Below, in pieces: positions 1 to 7,743 of a DNA stretch of 52,921 nucleotides; positions within the stretch are counted from its first letter, which is position 1; each line of letters begins with the position of its first letter. The DNA is taken from assembly GCA_030037905.1 (NCBI GenBank), contig JASHPX010000044.1:1-52921 (forward strand), given 5' to 3'. Both the position numbers and the translations under genes were made by a program. A model generated the notes under the pieces. The model had not been told where the DNA came from and ran no database searches. It was given only the letters and a program-made list of their open reading frames with translations. Origin of the DNA: Gammaproteobacteria bacterium. Its GTDB lineage: Bacteria; Pseudomonadota; Gammaproteobacteria; Steroidobacterales; Steroidobacteraceae.

Positions 1-18
1 CCTGACTTTCGCAACTGG
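1..18. repeat. Left terminal inverted repeat of the IS
   Basis: The 18 bases CCTGACTTTCGCAACTGG are the exact reverse complement of 2001-2018. It is the first sequence in the window, so the record begins exactly at the insertion-sequence terminus. Confidence 0.93.
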
Positions 19-76
19 GGCATAGGGCTGAGCGCAAGTGCTTGGTTTTCCAAGTGAGGGGCGTCAAAGGTCTGCC

Positions 77-1867
77 CTACACCGGCGCTGCTATTTTTGC
101 AGCAGTGATCCTCGGTGGAGCCTGAGGCGGCAAGGTCCAGGCGAGCTTTGCGAGCAGCATCTGCTGATCGGCATCCGGCTCGGTGTGGCGCACGAAGATC
201 AGCTCGCGTCCATCAGTCGTAGGAAAGTGCACGTCCAGCAGTTGGATGGCTGCGAACTTTTCCAGCGCCTGACGCACCGTGAGTCCCGGCGCGTGAATTT
301 TGAGCTGATGTTTGAATGTGATGTGCACGCAGTAGGCCAGGAATGACAGGAAAATGTGCGCCTCGATGCGGCTTTCTTTCTGATGGAAGATCGGTCGGAT
401 GGCCAGATCACCTTTGATATCGCGGAACGCGGCTTCCACTTCCGCCAGCTGCAGGTAGAACTGCCACAGTTGCGCGGGATCTGTTGCGGTCAGGTTGGTG
501 CGCAACAGATAGCGACCTTCGCGCCGCCGCGCGATACGCACACGCGTGCGCGAGAGCGTGAAACCGAAGTCTACGCGCCGCGAGCGCTTCTCTTTGGCTG
601 GCGCGTCGGGCAAGAACAAATGGACCAGGCGGAAGGCCCGGCCCGCTTCTTTTTTTGCTGCCCCGATCTCCATCAGCAGGCGCTTGTAGGTGGGCCGTTG
701 ACGCTGCAGCTCCTTCAATCGCTTCCACAGCCATTTGAGTTTACGACGACGCATCGAGCGCTCCTTGCCGATACGCGCCTGACTCTGCACAAACACATAT
801 AAGTCCCCCTGCTGTGGTAGGAGCTTCACTTGGACCGACTCACGCGCCTGCTTCCAGGGCAAAACGGCAAGTTGTTGCTCCAGCTCAGTCAATCGTCCCT
901 TGGGCGTGCCCACCAGGTACTGAGCCCCGCGGCGGCGCATCTCCTCCAGGTGCGCTTCGGTCGGAATCCCCCGGTCCATCACCCAGATCCGTTGCGCCTT
1001 GCCGTATTGCCGCTCGATCTTCTCCAGAAACAGCGGCAACGTCGTCTTATCCAGCGTATTGCCCGCCATCACCTCGTAGGCGAGCGGAAAGCCTTCCGGC
1101 GTCACGATCAGCGCGATTACCACCTGCACGCAGTCCGACCTATGGTCCCGGGAATAACCGAAGCGGCGTTTGCCACCTACACCGGGGAAGGGCGGATCGC
1201 TTTCAAAATAGGTGCTCGTCAAGTCGTACAGCAGCACCTCGAACTTCACTCCAAATAGATCCTGCCAGCGCTCCTTGAGAAAGCCGAACAGCGCCTCCTT
1301 GTGCTCGAGTAATAGATCCAGACAGCGATATAGATCATCCTTGCTCGCCAGCTCTGGCCCCTCGTTGAGCAGATCGCCCATCGCACTGCGGTGATACCAC
1401 TCCCGATGCATCCGCCACTCGCTCCCCGGATCGATCCAGCGATACGCTGTCGATGCCATCAGCACGTGGTACCACGAGGTGCCTTCGCGCGAGTCCTTCA
1501 GTCGCTCGCGCCAAAACTCATCCAGGTCCAACTGCTCCCACAGTCGGCAAAATGTCCAGCAGGCACCCCATTGTCGCGGCCTCTTCAGCTGAAACTTCGA
1601 CAGCTGTACCTGCACGCCCACCGCGCGCGCATGAGAGGGAATCTCTCGATCCGCCGGAAACAATGCGAGCGATCGCTGCTCCTGGCGAGCCTCATCGAAC
1701 GCCTCGATCGTCTTCAGCCACGCCTCGCGCTGACTGTCGTTGATCTCACCCAAATACAGCACGTGCCGATCCACCGTGCGCTCGCCCGAGACGCGCAGCT
1801 TCTCCACAATGCTCCAATAGCGGTGTTCTTTGCCGTCCTTGAACCGGTGATGGCACTTCAAATACAT
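77..1867 (-). CDS. IS1634-type DDE transposase
   Basis: This 596-residue protein catalyses cut-and-paste transposition of the surrounding element. The DDE triad can be placed in LLYDLTSTYFE (first Asp), WVMDRGIPTEAH (second Asp) and VEAAFRDIKGDL (Glu in the family's ERAFRxLK-type block). It fills the element between the terminal repeats, reads without interruption and is full length for the family, so it may be active. The ATG at 1867 is the first start in the open frame and leaves about 150 bp to the right repeat. Neighbouring ORFs on the plus strand inside it are antisense shadows. Confidence 0.92.
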   Translation of the reverse strand: MYLKCHHRFKDGKEHRYWSIVEKLRVSGERTVDRHVLYLGEINDSQREAWLKTIEAFDEARQEQRSLALFPADREIPSHARAVGVQVQLSKFQLKRPRQWGACWTFCRLWEQLDLDEFWRERLKDSREGTSWYHVLMASTAYRWIDPGSEWRMHREWYHRSAMGDLLNEGPELASKDDLYRCLDLLLEHKEALFGFLKERWQDLFGVKFEVLLYDLTSTYFESDPPFPGVGGKRRFGYSRDHRSDCVQVVIALIVTPEGFPLAYEVMAGNTLDKTTLPLFLEKIERQYGKAQRIWVMDRGIPTEAHLEEMRRRGAQYLVGTPKGRLTELEQQLAVLPWKQARESVQVKLLPQQGDLYVFVQSQARIGKERSMRRRKLKWLWKRLKELQRQRPTYKRLLMEIGAAKKEAGRAFRLVHLFLPDAPAKEKRSRRVDFGFTLSRTRVRIARRREGRYLLRTNLTATDPAQLWQFYLQLAEVEAAFRDIKGDLAIRPIFHQKESRIEAHIFLSFLAYCVHITFKHQLKIHAPGLTVRQALEKFAAIQLLDVHFPTTDGRELIFVRHTEPDADQQMLLAKLAWTLPPQAPPRITAAKIAAPV

Positions 1868-2000
1868 CGGGTGCGAGCCTAATGATCTGCGCCAGCACTC
1901 GCCACACCAAGGTCTGTACCCAGCGCCTCGGCAAAACTCAGCACCTTGCCGCTCAATTACTTACGCGTGTGCCGCCCACGAAAACCGCCGGAAAACGCCG

Positions 2001-2018
2001 CCAGTTGCGAAAGTCAGG
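2001..2018. repeat. Right terminal inverted repeat of the IS
   Basis: Exact inverted copy of bases 1-18. The next base (2019) is in frame with the truncated acyltransferase. Confidence 0.93.
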
Positions 2019-2726
2019 CTACCGCCGAGCTGGGACGTTCTTTGGTCCTTGTCGGTGGAAGAGATGTTCTATTTCTGCTTCCCATTGATTTGCCGGACTT
2101 TGGGTCGGGACAAAGTCATCGTATCGCTGCTACTGATCTTCGTCGTCCTCGGGCCGATTGGGCGTAGCGTTCTCTCGCATGGCAATCCGGTGTGGCACGA
2201 ATACTCCTATCTCGGGAGCATGGACGCCATTGCCCTGGGTTGCCTGACAGCGATGCTGTCGTCCCGCTATCGGCTGCCGAGGCGCTTGCTCAGAGTGTGC
2301 GGAATCTGCGGCGCCGCGCTCCTGGCAACGGTTCTGGGATTCTCGACCAGCATCGATCGGTGGGGGCTCGGACGCAGCGGCCTCGATATGACCGTGGTCG
2401 CATTCGCTGCGTGTCTGCTGCTCGCAGCAGCGGCGCAAAGTGAATGGAGAAGTCCTCGCGCATTGCGTCCACTGCTACTGCCCGGTCGACGGAGTTACGA
2501 GATCTATCTCACCCACATGTTCATCGTGCTGGCGTTCTTCGGCTACTTCATCCGCATCGGAAGACCGCTGGATGTCGTTCCCATGCTATTTGTCGCCGTC
2601 ATCCTCGCAGCTATAGTGCTGGGAGAGCTGGTCGGGCGGGTGGTCTCCGAGCCGCTGAACAGACTGCTGCGGAGCGCTTTCAGAGGTGTCGGTCAGCGGG
2701 TCCCGGCGGTCGCAGATGCTCGATAA
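2019..2726 (+). pseudogene. Acyltransferase family 3 (OafA/YrhL type), 5'-truncated by the IS
   Basis: Reading in frame from the IS boundary gives WDVLWSLSVEEMFYF, which matches the WSLSVEExFY signature of membrane acyltransferase-3 proteins. Several hydrophobic helices follow, then a typical tail (SYEIYLTHMF). About 235 residues remain, whereas the family usually has 350-400, so the N-terminal third with the catalytic His segment is missing. The ORF track starts it at a TTG within WSLS, which is an artefact of the truncation. Such proteins O-acylate sugars of lipopolysaccharide, exopolysaccharide or glycans at the inner membrane. The missing 5' part may lie left of the window. Confidence 0.85.
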
Positions 2727-2865
2727 TTCCCGCTACGCTCATTCGACGGCTCAACATGCGCAGGGTCGCGCAGCAGCCCGATCGCACCAGGGGCCGTGGG
2801 TCTAATCGCTCCTCCAGGGACGTGCTATTGTCAGTGACTGTTGTCTGCCTCTCGGGAGTGGCCGG

Positions 2866-3591
2866 ATGGCACGAGCTGGGGGCCCTGGTACGGATACCGC
2901 GCGACAGGATTTTCTGACAGCGGCGGCAGCGGCCGCTGGAGCCACGACAGCACCGGATCTCGCCCATGCGCAAGCCCACGATCACGGTGCTCAGAAGCTT
3001 CCGTCAGACGTGGCGCTGCGGGTCAAATCGCTCGAATCGTTGCTCATCGAGAAGGGAATAGTGGATTCCGCGGCGCTCGACGCGCTGGTCGACGCCTACG
3101 AACACGAGATTGGCCCACACAATGGCGCACGCGTGGTGGCGCGCGCATGGGTCGATCCGGCCTACAAGCAACGCCTGCTTGCCGACGGCACTGCTGCAAT
3201 CGCGGAGCTCGGTTACGGTGGGAGCAACGGGGTGGATGTCAGAGTGCTCGAAAACACTCCCAGAGTTCACAATCTCGTCGTCTGCACCCTATGCTCCTGT
3301 TATATCTGGGCCGTTCTCGGTCTGCCACCGCTCTGGTACAAGTCCCCGCCCTATCGATCGCGCGCCGTGATTGACCCCCGTGGCGTGCTGCGAGAGTTCG
3401 GAACGGTGTTGCCGGAAGATATCGAGGTGCGCGTCTGGGACAGCACTGCCGAGCAACGTTACATGGTCCTGCCGGAGCGGCCGACCGGGAGCGAGGCGTT
3501 GAGTGAAGAGGCGCTCGCCGCACTGGTCACGCGCGATGCGATGATCGGTGTCGCCAAAGCCATGCCGCCAGAGACGGGAATCCGCTCATGA
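2866..3591 (+). CDS. nthA: Nitrile hydratase alpha subunit, cobalt type
   Basis: Hydrates nitriles to amides as an alpha-beta enzyme with a non-corrin Co(III) centre. The metal-binding motif VCTLCSCY is visible near residues 142-149. The Thr in CTLCSC marks the cobalt class (iron enzymes have CSLCSC). Conserved blocks [40 protein letters not shown] and [10 protein letters not shown] are present. The protein has 241 residues, longer than the usual 200-210. The extra N-terminus (about 40 residues) contains [13 protein letters not shown] and resembles a degenerate Tat leader. The ATG at 2866 follows a GGGAG ribosome-binding site and no nearer in-frame start exists. Its stop overlaps the beta subunit start by 4 nt. 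Confidence 0.95.
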   Translation: MARAGGPGTDTARQDFLTAAAAAAGATTAPDLAHAQAHDHGAQKLPSDVALRVKSLESLLIEKGIVDSAALDALVDAYEHEIGPHNGARVVARAWVDPAYKQRLLADGTAAIAELGYGGSNGVDVRVLENTPRVHNLVVCTLCSCYIWAVLGLPPLWYKSPPYRSRAVIDPRGVLREFGTVLPEDIEVRVWDSTAEQRYMVLPERPTGSEALSEEALAALVTRDAMIGVAKAMPPETGIRS

Positions 3592-4241
3592 ACGGGATTC
3601 ACGATATGGGCGGCATGCAGGACATGGGCCCAATCCAGTACGAAGAGAATGAGCCCGCGTTTCACGCGCCTTGGGAAGGCAGGGTCTACGCGATGACAGC
3701 CGCAGTGACGGCGACCGGCAAGTTGCGGCTCGGCCTTCGCCCGCCCATGGAGAACCTACCGGCAGCCGAGTACCTGCGCATGAGCTACTATGAACGTTGG
3801 CTCGTGTCGCTGACAGAACGCCTGGCTGCCAGTGAACTGGTGACGCGCAGTGAGATAGAGACTGGCCGCGCGGCGCCCGGCAGTACCGAGGGCACCTTGG
3901 CAGTGTCGCCGGCGAATGCGGTGGCGGCGATATTCCGGGTCCCGACGAGACGCCAAGAATCGGTCCGAGCGCAGTTTCAGATGGGCCAGCGGGTGCGCAC
4001 CCGCAACATCAATCCGGTCACGCACACGCGGCTGCCCCGCTATGCGCGCGGCAAGATCGGCACGATCGAGCGAGACCATGGCGTTTTCGCATTCGCTGAC
4101 ACCAGTGAGTACGGTCTCGGCGATGAGCCGCAGCACGTGTATTCGGTGCGGTTTAGCGCCCGCGAGCTCTGGGGCGGGCAGGCTGCACCGCAGGATGCCG
4201 TCTATCTGGATCTGTACGATGACTACCTCGAGGCTGCCTGA
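3588..4241 (+). CDS. nthB: Nitrile hydratase beta subunit
   Basis: Structural partner of the alpha subunit that helps form the active-site channel. The start [16 protein letters not shown] is diagnostic for the beta subunit. The C-terminal SH3-like barrel shows [26 protein letters not shown] and [12 protein letters not shown]. Its 217 residues are normal length. The start overlaps the alpha stop in an ATGA, so the two are translationally coupled and made in equal amounts. The downstream accessory gene begins inside its last codons. Confidence 0.95.
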   Translation: MNGIHDMGGMQDMGPIQYEENEPAFHAPWEGRVYAMTAAVTATGKLRLGLRPPMENLPAAEYLRMSYYERWLVSLTERLAASELVTRSEIETGRAAPGSTEGTLAVSPANAVAAIFRVPTRRQESVRAQFQMGQRVRTRNINPVTHTRLPRYARGKIGTIERDHGVFAFADTSEYGLGDEPQHVYSVRFSARELWGGQAAPQDAVYLDLYDDYLEAA

Positions 4242-4641
4242 ATCGACTGGAATCGATGAGCCCTCGCCGGCCCTCCGGTCGCTTCCGCGCGACGTGGGAC
4301 CGGTCTTCGCCGAGCCCTGGCAGGCACAGGCATTCGCGCTCGCAGTCGAGCTCTCCGAGCAGGGATATTTCGGCTGGGGCGAGTGGACACAGGCGCTCGG
4401 GGCGCAACTCCAGGCGGCGGCGGATCGCGGCGAGCCCGATGACGGCTCGCATTATTATGAGCATTGGCTCTGCGCGCTCGAGAACCTGGTGATGGCAAAG
4501 GGACTCGTTGATCGCGCCGTGCTCGACCGGCGCAAGGACGCCTGGGCGTATGCCTACCGAATGACTCCACACGGCCAGCCAGTCGAGCTTCAGGCCCCGT
4601 GCGTGCAAACGGACAACGTCGCCGTCTTGCGCGTCACGTAA
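4219..4641 (+). CDS. Nitrile hydratase accessory protein (P14K/NhlE-like)
   Basis: Small protein of about 140 residues that follows alpha and beta and resembles both the beta-subunit N-terminal domain and known cobalt-insertion chaperones. It shows VFAEPWQAQAFALAVELSEQ, FGWGEWTQALG and YYEHWLCALENLV, the accessory-protein hallmarks. In known systems such proteins bring Co and catalyse self-subunit swapping with the alpha subunit. I start it at the ATG at 4219, which overlaps the beta gene by 23 nt. The ORF track extends it to 3916 through antisense-quality sequence inside nthB. This completes a minimal three-gene operon; no amidase or nitrile-forming gene lies next to it in the window. Confidence 0.88.
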   Translation: MTTSRLPESTGIDEPSPALRSLPRDVGPVFAEPWQAQAFALAVELSEQGYFGWGEWTQALGAQLQAAADRGEPDDGSHYYEHWLCALENLVMAKGLVDRAVLDRRKDAWAYAYRMTPHGQPVELQAPCVQTDNVAVLRVT

Positions 4642-4698
4642 GCGGGTAGAACCAGAACAGCAGGTGATAAATGAGCCGCGCCAGTTGGCATTGGGGGG

Positions 4699-4923
4699 TC
4701 AGGACTTGCACTGGCCGACGAATTTCTTAGCGTCTTCTTCGCTCAAGCCAGCTTGACGCAAAATCGCGATAACGTTTTCGTCAGCAATAGAATCGCCTTT
4801 GCGGCGAAGCTGCACGTAATGGGTCGATCCCTTCTTGCGGTAGAGCTGGACCTTTTCCGTCTGCCGCTGGTACTTGTAGCCGAGGTCGCGCAGCTTATTA
4901 AGCAGTTGTTCTCGCGAAACTAT
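4699..4923 (-). CDS. HicA-like toxin ORF, start codon apparently mutated to ATA
   Basis: Not in the ORF track because it has no ATG, GTG or TTG start. The open frame between stops at 4945-4947 and 4699-4701 reads VSREQLLNKLRDLGYKYQRQ and continues with YRKKGSTHYVQLRRKGDS, then IAILRQAGLSEEDAKKFV. The small size, the Gly-Ser-x-His segment and the terminal ILRQAGLS block resemble HicA/YcfA mRNA interferases, but assignment is tentative because the canonical GSHxxF motif is altered. The codon where a start would be expected (4923-4921) is ATA, preceded at good distance by AAGAAGAAGA. It overlaps hicB by 26 nt. It may be inactive or initiated from ATA. Confidence 0.55.
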   Translation of the reverse strand: MVSREQLLNKLRDLGYKYQRQTEKVQLYRKKGSTHYVQLRRKGDSIADENVIAILRQAGLSEEDAKKFVGQCKS

Positions 4924-5236
4924 GCTGCGTCTTCTTCTTGGACGCTACGATTTCCATAGGAATGTCGAACCTTACCGTCCGCAACGTAACATTTGCCGGA
5001 ATGTGCGCTGGCGCCTTATGCCAGCCCTTTTCGCGCAGGAACCGATCAAAGTCGCCTGTCTTCACCAGATCTACCAGTAACAGCTGGATCCCCTCGCTGA
5101 GGTTCTCGAGCATCTCCTGATAGGTGTCGCCTTCCATGGTCAACTTGAGGTCTTCACAAATCGCTAGCCATGTGCCGCCCTTGGTCTGGGAGTACACCCA
5201 GCGCACCATGCCGTTGATGAAGATCGTCTGTGCCAT
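4898..5236 (-). CDS. HicB-like antitoxin (DUF1902 type)
   Basis: About 112 residues in the partial RNase-H-like fold of HicB antitoxins. The pattern WVYSQTKGGTWLAICEDLKLTMEGDTYQE and an amphipathic ENLSEGIQLLLVDLV helix match antitoxins that cover the toxin active site. The ATG at 5236 (MAQTIFING) is preferred over the longer ORF-track start at 5308, because the extra 24 residues are basic filler. It lies upstream of the HicA-like frame on the same strand, so the order is antitoxin-toxin. GC and codon use look lower than in the neighbours, suggesting acquisition. Confidence 0.75.
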   Translation of the reverse strand: MAQTIFINGMVRWVYSQTKGGTWLAICEDLKLTMEGDTYQEMLENLSEGIQLLLVDLVKTGDFDRFLREKGWHKAPAHIPANVTLRTVRFDIPMEIVASKKKTQHSFARTTA

Positions 5237-5288
5237 TCGCGGTCTGTATGAATAATCAGTGGGCTTCTTCCTGATCCTAACACGCGGG

Positions 5289-5304
5289 CCGGTCACGCGA
5301 CCGG
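5289..5304. promoter_or_regulatory. Inverted repeat upstream of hicB, candidate operator
   Basis: CCGGTC-ACGC-GACCGG is a perfect 6-bp inverted repeat with a 4-bp spacer, about 53 bp upstream of the hicB start. Position and symmetry fit an autoregulatory site, but HicB DNA binding has not been shown here and a GC-rich hairpin can arise by chance. Confidence 0.35.
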
Positions 5305-5415
5305 ACACTCGCCGGCAGGCTCAACCCTGAGCCCGTGATGCTCGTACTTCGGTAGCGCGAGAGTCCGCGATACGCGGATGCGGACCGCGGTAGAGGCTGG
5401 CGGACGAGGATTTGA

Positions 5416-5488
5416 TGCCGGAGAGAGGACTCGAACCTCCGACCCGCGCATTACGAATGCGCTGCTCTACCAACTGAGCTACTCCGGC
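5416..5488 (-). tRNA. tRNA-Thr (anticodon CGT)
   Basis: The minus strand folds as a full cloverleaf. Acceptor GCCGGAG pairs with CTCCGGC, the D arm is GCTC/GAGC, the anticodon arm GCGCA-TTCGTAA-TGCGC gives anticodon CGT, and the T arm contains GGTTCGAGTCC. The discriminator is A and CCA is not encoded. It decodes ACG threonine codons. Confidence 0.95.
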
Positions 5489-5626
5489 CCGGAAGTCTCG
5501 CGAGGGGCGGTATGTTAAGCAGGACCCGCCGATCCTGCCAGTACCCTACCTGCCGTCGCGCGGCCGCGCCTGGCCGGTGCGCGGCGAAACCCGGCTACCG
5601 CGCGGCTCTCACGCGGCTCCGTGCGG

Positions 5627-6127
5627 CTATTCGCCCCGCCGGCGCAGCCGGATGACCACATCGATGCCGGCGACTTCCATGCCGCTCGGCGGCTCCGGCA
5701 GGCGGCTGAATTGCACGTCGTGCGGGGCGACGTCGGTCAAGGTGCCCGTCTGCTCGTCCTGGAAGTGATAATGCGGCGCGACGTTCGAGTCGAACCACGC
5801 GCACTCCCCATCGACTCGCAGCTGGCGAATCAGTCCGTGCGCCGCGAACAGGTTCAGCGTGTTATAGACGGTCGCTTTTGAGACCTGCGCGCCACTGCGG
5901 CGCAAGGCCTCGGTGATCTGCTCGGCGGACAGGTGCTGCGGCACGGACAGCAGTAGCGCTGCGATTTGCACGCGCTGCTCGGTGGGGCGGATGCCGCACT
6001 CGGAGAGCCTCGCCGCAGCGGCCGCCGCGGGAGGAGCCGTCGTCGCCGCAGAGGCCGCAGGCAGCTCGGCCGCCGCACCGTTTCCGAGGGCCGGCGCGTC
6101 CTCGAGCATTGCGGAGGCTTTCACCAT
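5627..6127 (-). CDS. Fur-family transcriptional regulator, Irr-like
   Basis: Ferric-uptake-regulator fold: an N-terminal winged helix (PTEQRVQIAALLL, HLSAEQITEALRR, VSKATVYNTLNLFAAHGL) and a dimerisation/metal domain (SNVAPHYHFQDEQTGTLTDV). The CxxC zinc motifs of canonical Fur are absent and the HxH stretch resembles Irr-type regulators that sense haem/iron status. The 166 residues include an Ala/Pro-rich N-terminal extension of about 40. Two starts are possible: the ATG at 6127, which sits where transcription from the upstream -10 would begin, or the ATG at 6109. It is downstream of ispH on the same strand but has its own -10. Confidence 0.88.
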   Translation of the reverse strand: MVKASAMLEDAPALGNGAAAELPAASAATTAPPAAAAAARLSECGIRPTEQRVQIAALLLSVPQHLSAEQITEALRRSGAQVSKATVYNTLNLFAAHGLIRQLRVDGECAWFDSNVAPHYHFQDEQTGTLTDVAPHDVQFSRLPEPPSGMEVAGIDVVIRLRRRGE

Positions 6128-6133
6128 CGAGCG

Positions 6134-6139
6134 ATTATA
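6134..6139 (-). promoter_or_regulatory. Consensus -10 (TATAAT) for the Fur-family gene
   Basis: On the minus strand CTATAATCGCTCGATG places a perfect TATAAT six bases before the ATG at 6127. No good -35 is visible. Transcription from it would start at or next to the ATG, implying a leaderless message or use of the second ATG at 6109. Confidence 0.5.
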
Positions 6140-6173
6140 GCCCCGCCGGGATCAGCCCATGTCGCGGCCGGAA

Positions 6174-7196
6174 TCAGGAGTCCACGGGGGAGTCTGCGGG
6201 GGAGTCCGCGGGCGCTTCCCGCGCAGGGGCCACCTGCGTCGCCGTCTGCGCCGCCGCACCACGGGCGCGTAGCGCGCGCGGCAGGCCGAAGATCACGTGC
6301 TCCTCGCCGCCGGCCAGCTCGGCCGGAGTCTCCACGCCCCAGCTGCGCAGCCGCTCGATGACCTGCTGCACCAGCAGCTCCGGAGCCGAAGCGCCGGCAG
6401 TCACACCGACAGCTTGCCGGCCCTCCAGCCACTCGCGCTTCAAATCCTCGGCGTCGTCGACCAGGTAGCCCGGAATACCCGCCCGATCGGCCAGCTCGCG
6501 CAGGCGGTTGGAATTGGAGCTGGTACGCGAGCCCACCACGATCAGCAGATCGCACTGCCCGAGCAGCTGCTTGACCGCGTCCTGGCGATTCTGCGTGGCG
6601 TAACAGATGTCCTCACGCCGCGGCGCCTGCAGCGTCGGAAAGCGCGCGCGCAGCGCCGCGACCATCGTCGCGGTGTCATCCACGGACAGCGTGGTCTGCG
6701 TAACGAATGCCAGCTTCTCGGGATCGCGCACCTGCAGACTCGCGACGTCCTGGAGGTTCTGCACCAGGTAAATACGTCCACCCCGACTGGTATCGAAGCG
6801 GCCGAGGGTGCCCTCGACCTCCGGGTGACCGGCATGGCCGATGAGAATGACTTCGCATCCCTCGCGCGCGTGGCGGGCCACCTCCATGTGTACCTTGCTC
6901 ACCAGAGGGCAGGTGGCATCGAAGATCTGCAGGCCCCGCGCACCGGCTTCGCGCTCCACCGCCGAGGATACGCCGTGCGCCGAGAACACGACCGTGGCGC
7001 CGGCCGGCACCTCGGCGAGCTCCTCGACGAATACCGCGCCCAGGCCGCGCAACCGTTCCACCACGTGCCGATTGTGGACCACCTCGTGACGCACGTAGAT
7101 CGGCGCACCGAACATCTGCAGCGCGCGTTCCACGATCTCGATGGCCCGGTCGACGCCGGCGCAGAAGCCGCGGGGATTGGCGAGTAACAGGCGCAT
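6174..7196 (-). CDS. ispH: 4-hydroxy-3-methylbut-2-enyl diphosphate reductase
   Basis: Last enzyme of the MEP isoprenoid pathway; it reduces HMBPP to IPP and DMAPP with a [4Fe-4S] cluster. The three cluster cysteines are seen in [26 protein letters not shown] and [11 protein letters not shown]. The substrate-binding [23 protein letters not shown] and [12 protein letters not shown] are all present. I use the ATG at 7196 ([10 protein letters not shown]), which lies 10 nt after lspA; the ORF-track start at 7229 would overlap lspA. The C-terminus ends in a repetitive [11 protein letters not shown] tail. It feeds ispB, which is in the same window. Confidence 0.97.
   Translation of the reverse strand: MRLLLANPRGFCAGVDRAIEIVERALQMFGAPIYVRHEVVHNRHVVERLRGLGAVFVEELAEVPAGATVVFSAHGVSSAVEREAGARGLQIFDATCPLVSKVHMEVARHAREGCEVILIGHAGHPEVEGTLGRFDTSRGGRIYLVQNLQDVASLQVRDPEKLAFVTQTTLSVDDTATMVAALRARFPTLQAPRREDICYATQNRQDAVKQLLGQCDLLIVVGSRTSSNSNRLRELADRAGIPGYLVDDAEDLKREWLEGRQAVGVTAGASAPELLVQQVIERLRSWGVETPAELAGGEEHVIFGLPRALRARGAAAQTATQVAPAREAPADSPADSPVDS
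6177..6212. repeat. 12-nt x3 in-frame tandem repeat at the ispH 3' end
   Basis: Three consecutive 12-mers, GGAGTCCACGGG, GGAGTCTGCGGG and GGAGTCCGCGGG, lie directly next to the stop codon and encode the (P)ADS tail. Confidence 0.9.
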
Positions 7197-7206
7197 GGAC
7201 CCGATC

Positions 7207-7743
7207 TTACCGGGGTTTGCGCCGTGCATCGAGCCAGGCGTCCAGCAGCCAGAGGATGACCCCCACGGTAATGGCCGAATCGGCCAGATTGAAGGTGGGA
7301 AAGTAGTGCGGCCCCCAGTGCGCGTTGATGAAGTCGACGACGTGACCCAGCCTCAGTCGATCGATGAGGTTGCCGACCGCACCGCCCAGGATCAGCGCAA
7401 AGCCGCTCGCCTGCAGCCATGCCCGCCGCTCGGTCTGCCGCAGCACGATCAGCAGCACGATGCTGACGATCACCGCCAGAGCGGCGAACATCCAGCGTTG
7501 CCACCCCGAGGCGTTGTACAGGAAGCTGAACGCGGCGCCAGGGTTGTAGACATAAGTGAGCGCGAGCACCGGCAGCAGGGCGATCGAGTGATACAGCGCC
7601 ACGGTAGCGACGATCCAGGCCTTGCTCACCTGATCGAGCACCACGATCAGCGCCGACAGCCACACATACGGCAGAGCGCTGCGATGCGGCCGCCCCACCC
7701 TCGCGTTGGGCACATCGACCGGCGCCGGCTGCGACGGTGCCAT
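7207..7743 (-). CDS. lspA: Prolipoprotein signal peptidase (signal peptidase II)
   Basis: Inner-membrane aspartyl protease that removes signal peptides from diacylglyceryl-modified prolipoproteins. Four hydrophobic segments are visible, with the conserved [41 protein letters not shown] and [11 protein letters not shown]. The catalytic Asp pair sits in GNLIDR and FNLADS. The start is ATG 7743 (178 residues, normal length), overlapping the ileS stop by one base. The 541-residue ORF-track entry is this gene plus antisense-quality read-through of ileS. fkpB, often found between lspA and ispH in gammaproteobacteria, is missing. Confidence 0.96.
   Translation of the reverse strand: MAPSQPAPVDVPNARVGRPHRSALPYVWLSALIVVLDQVSKAWIVATVALYHSIALLPVLALTYVYNPGAAFSFLYNASGWQRWMFAALAVIVSIVLLIVLRQTERRAWLQASGFALILGGAVGNLIDRLRLGHVVDFINAHWGPHYFPTFNLADSAITVGVILWLLDAWLDARRKPR

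Larger units (their letters stand above)
1..2018 (-). mobile_element. IS1634-type insertion sequence (IS4 superfamily), complete
   Basis: The element is bounded by perfect 18-bp terminal inverted repeats at 1-18 and 2001-2018 (ends CCTGACTTTCGCAACTGG). It carries one long DDE transposase gene on the minus strand. The length of about 2.0 kb and the single 596-residue transposase fit the IS1634 group. The right end abuts codons of an acyltransferase gene at 2019, so the element interrupted that gene. A target-site duplication cannot be checked because the left flank lies outside the window. Confidence 0.9.

Noticed and set aside
6297-7187. 296-residue plus-strand ORF
   Set aside because: Antisense of ispH; composition dominated by His/Arg/Gln/Leu, no motif.
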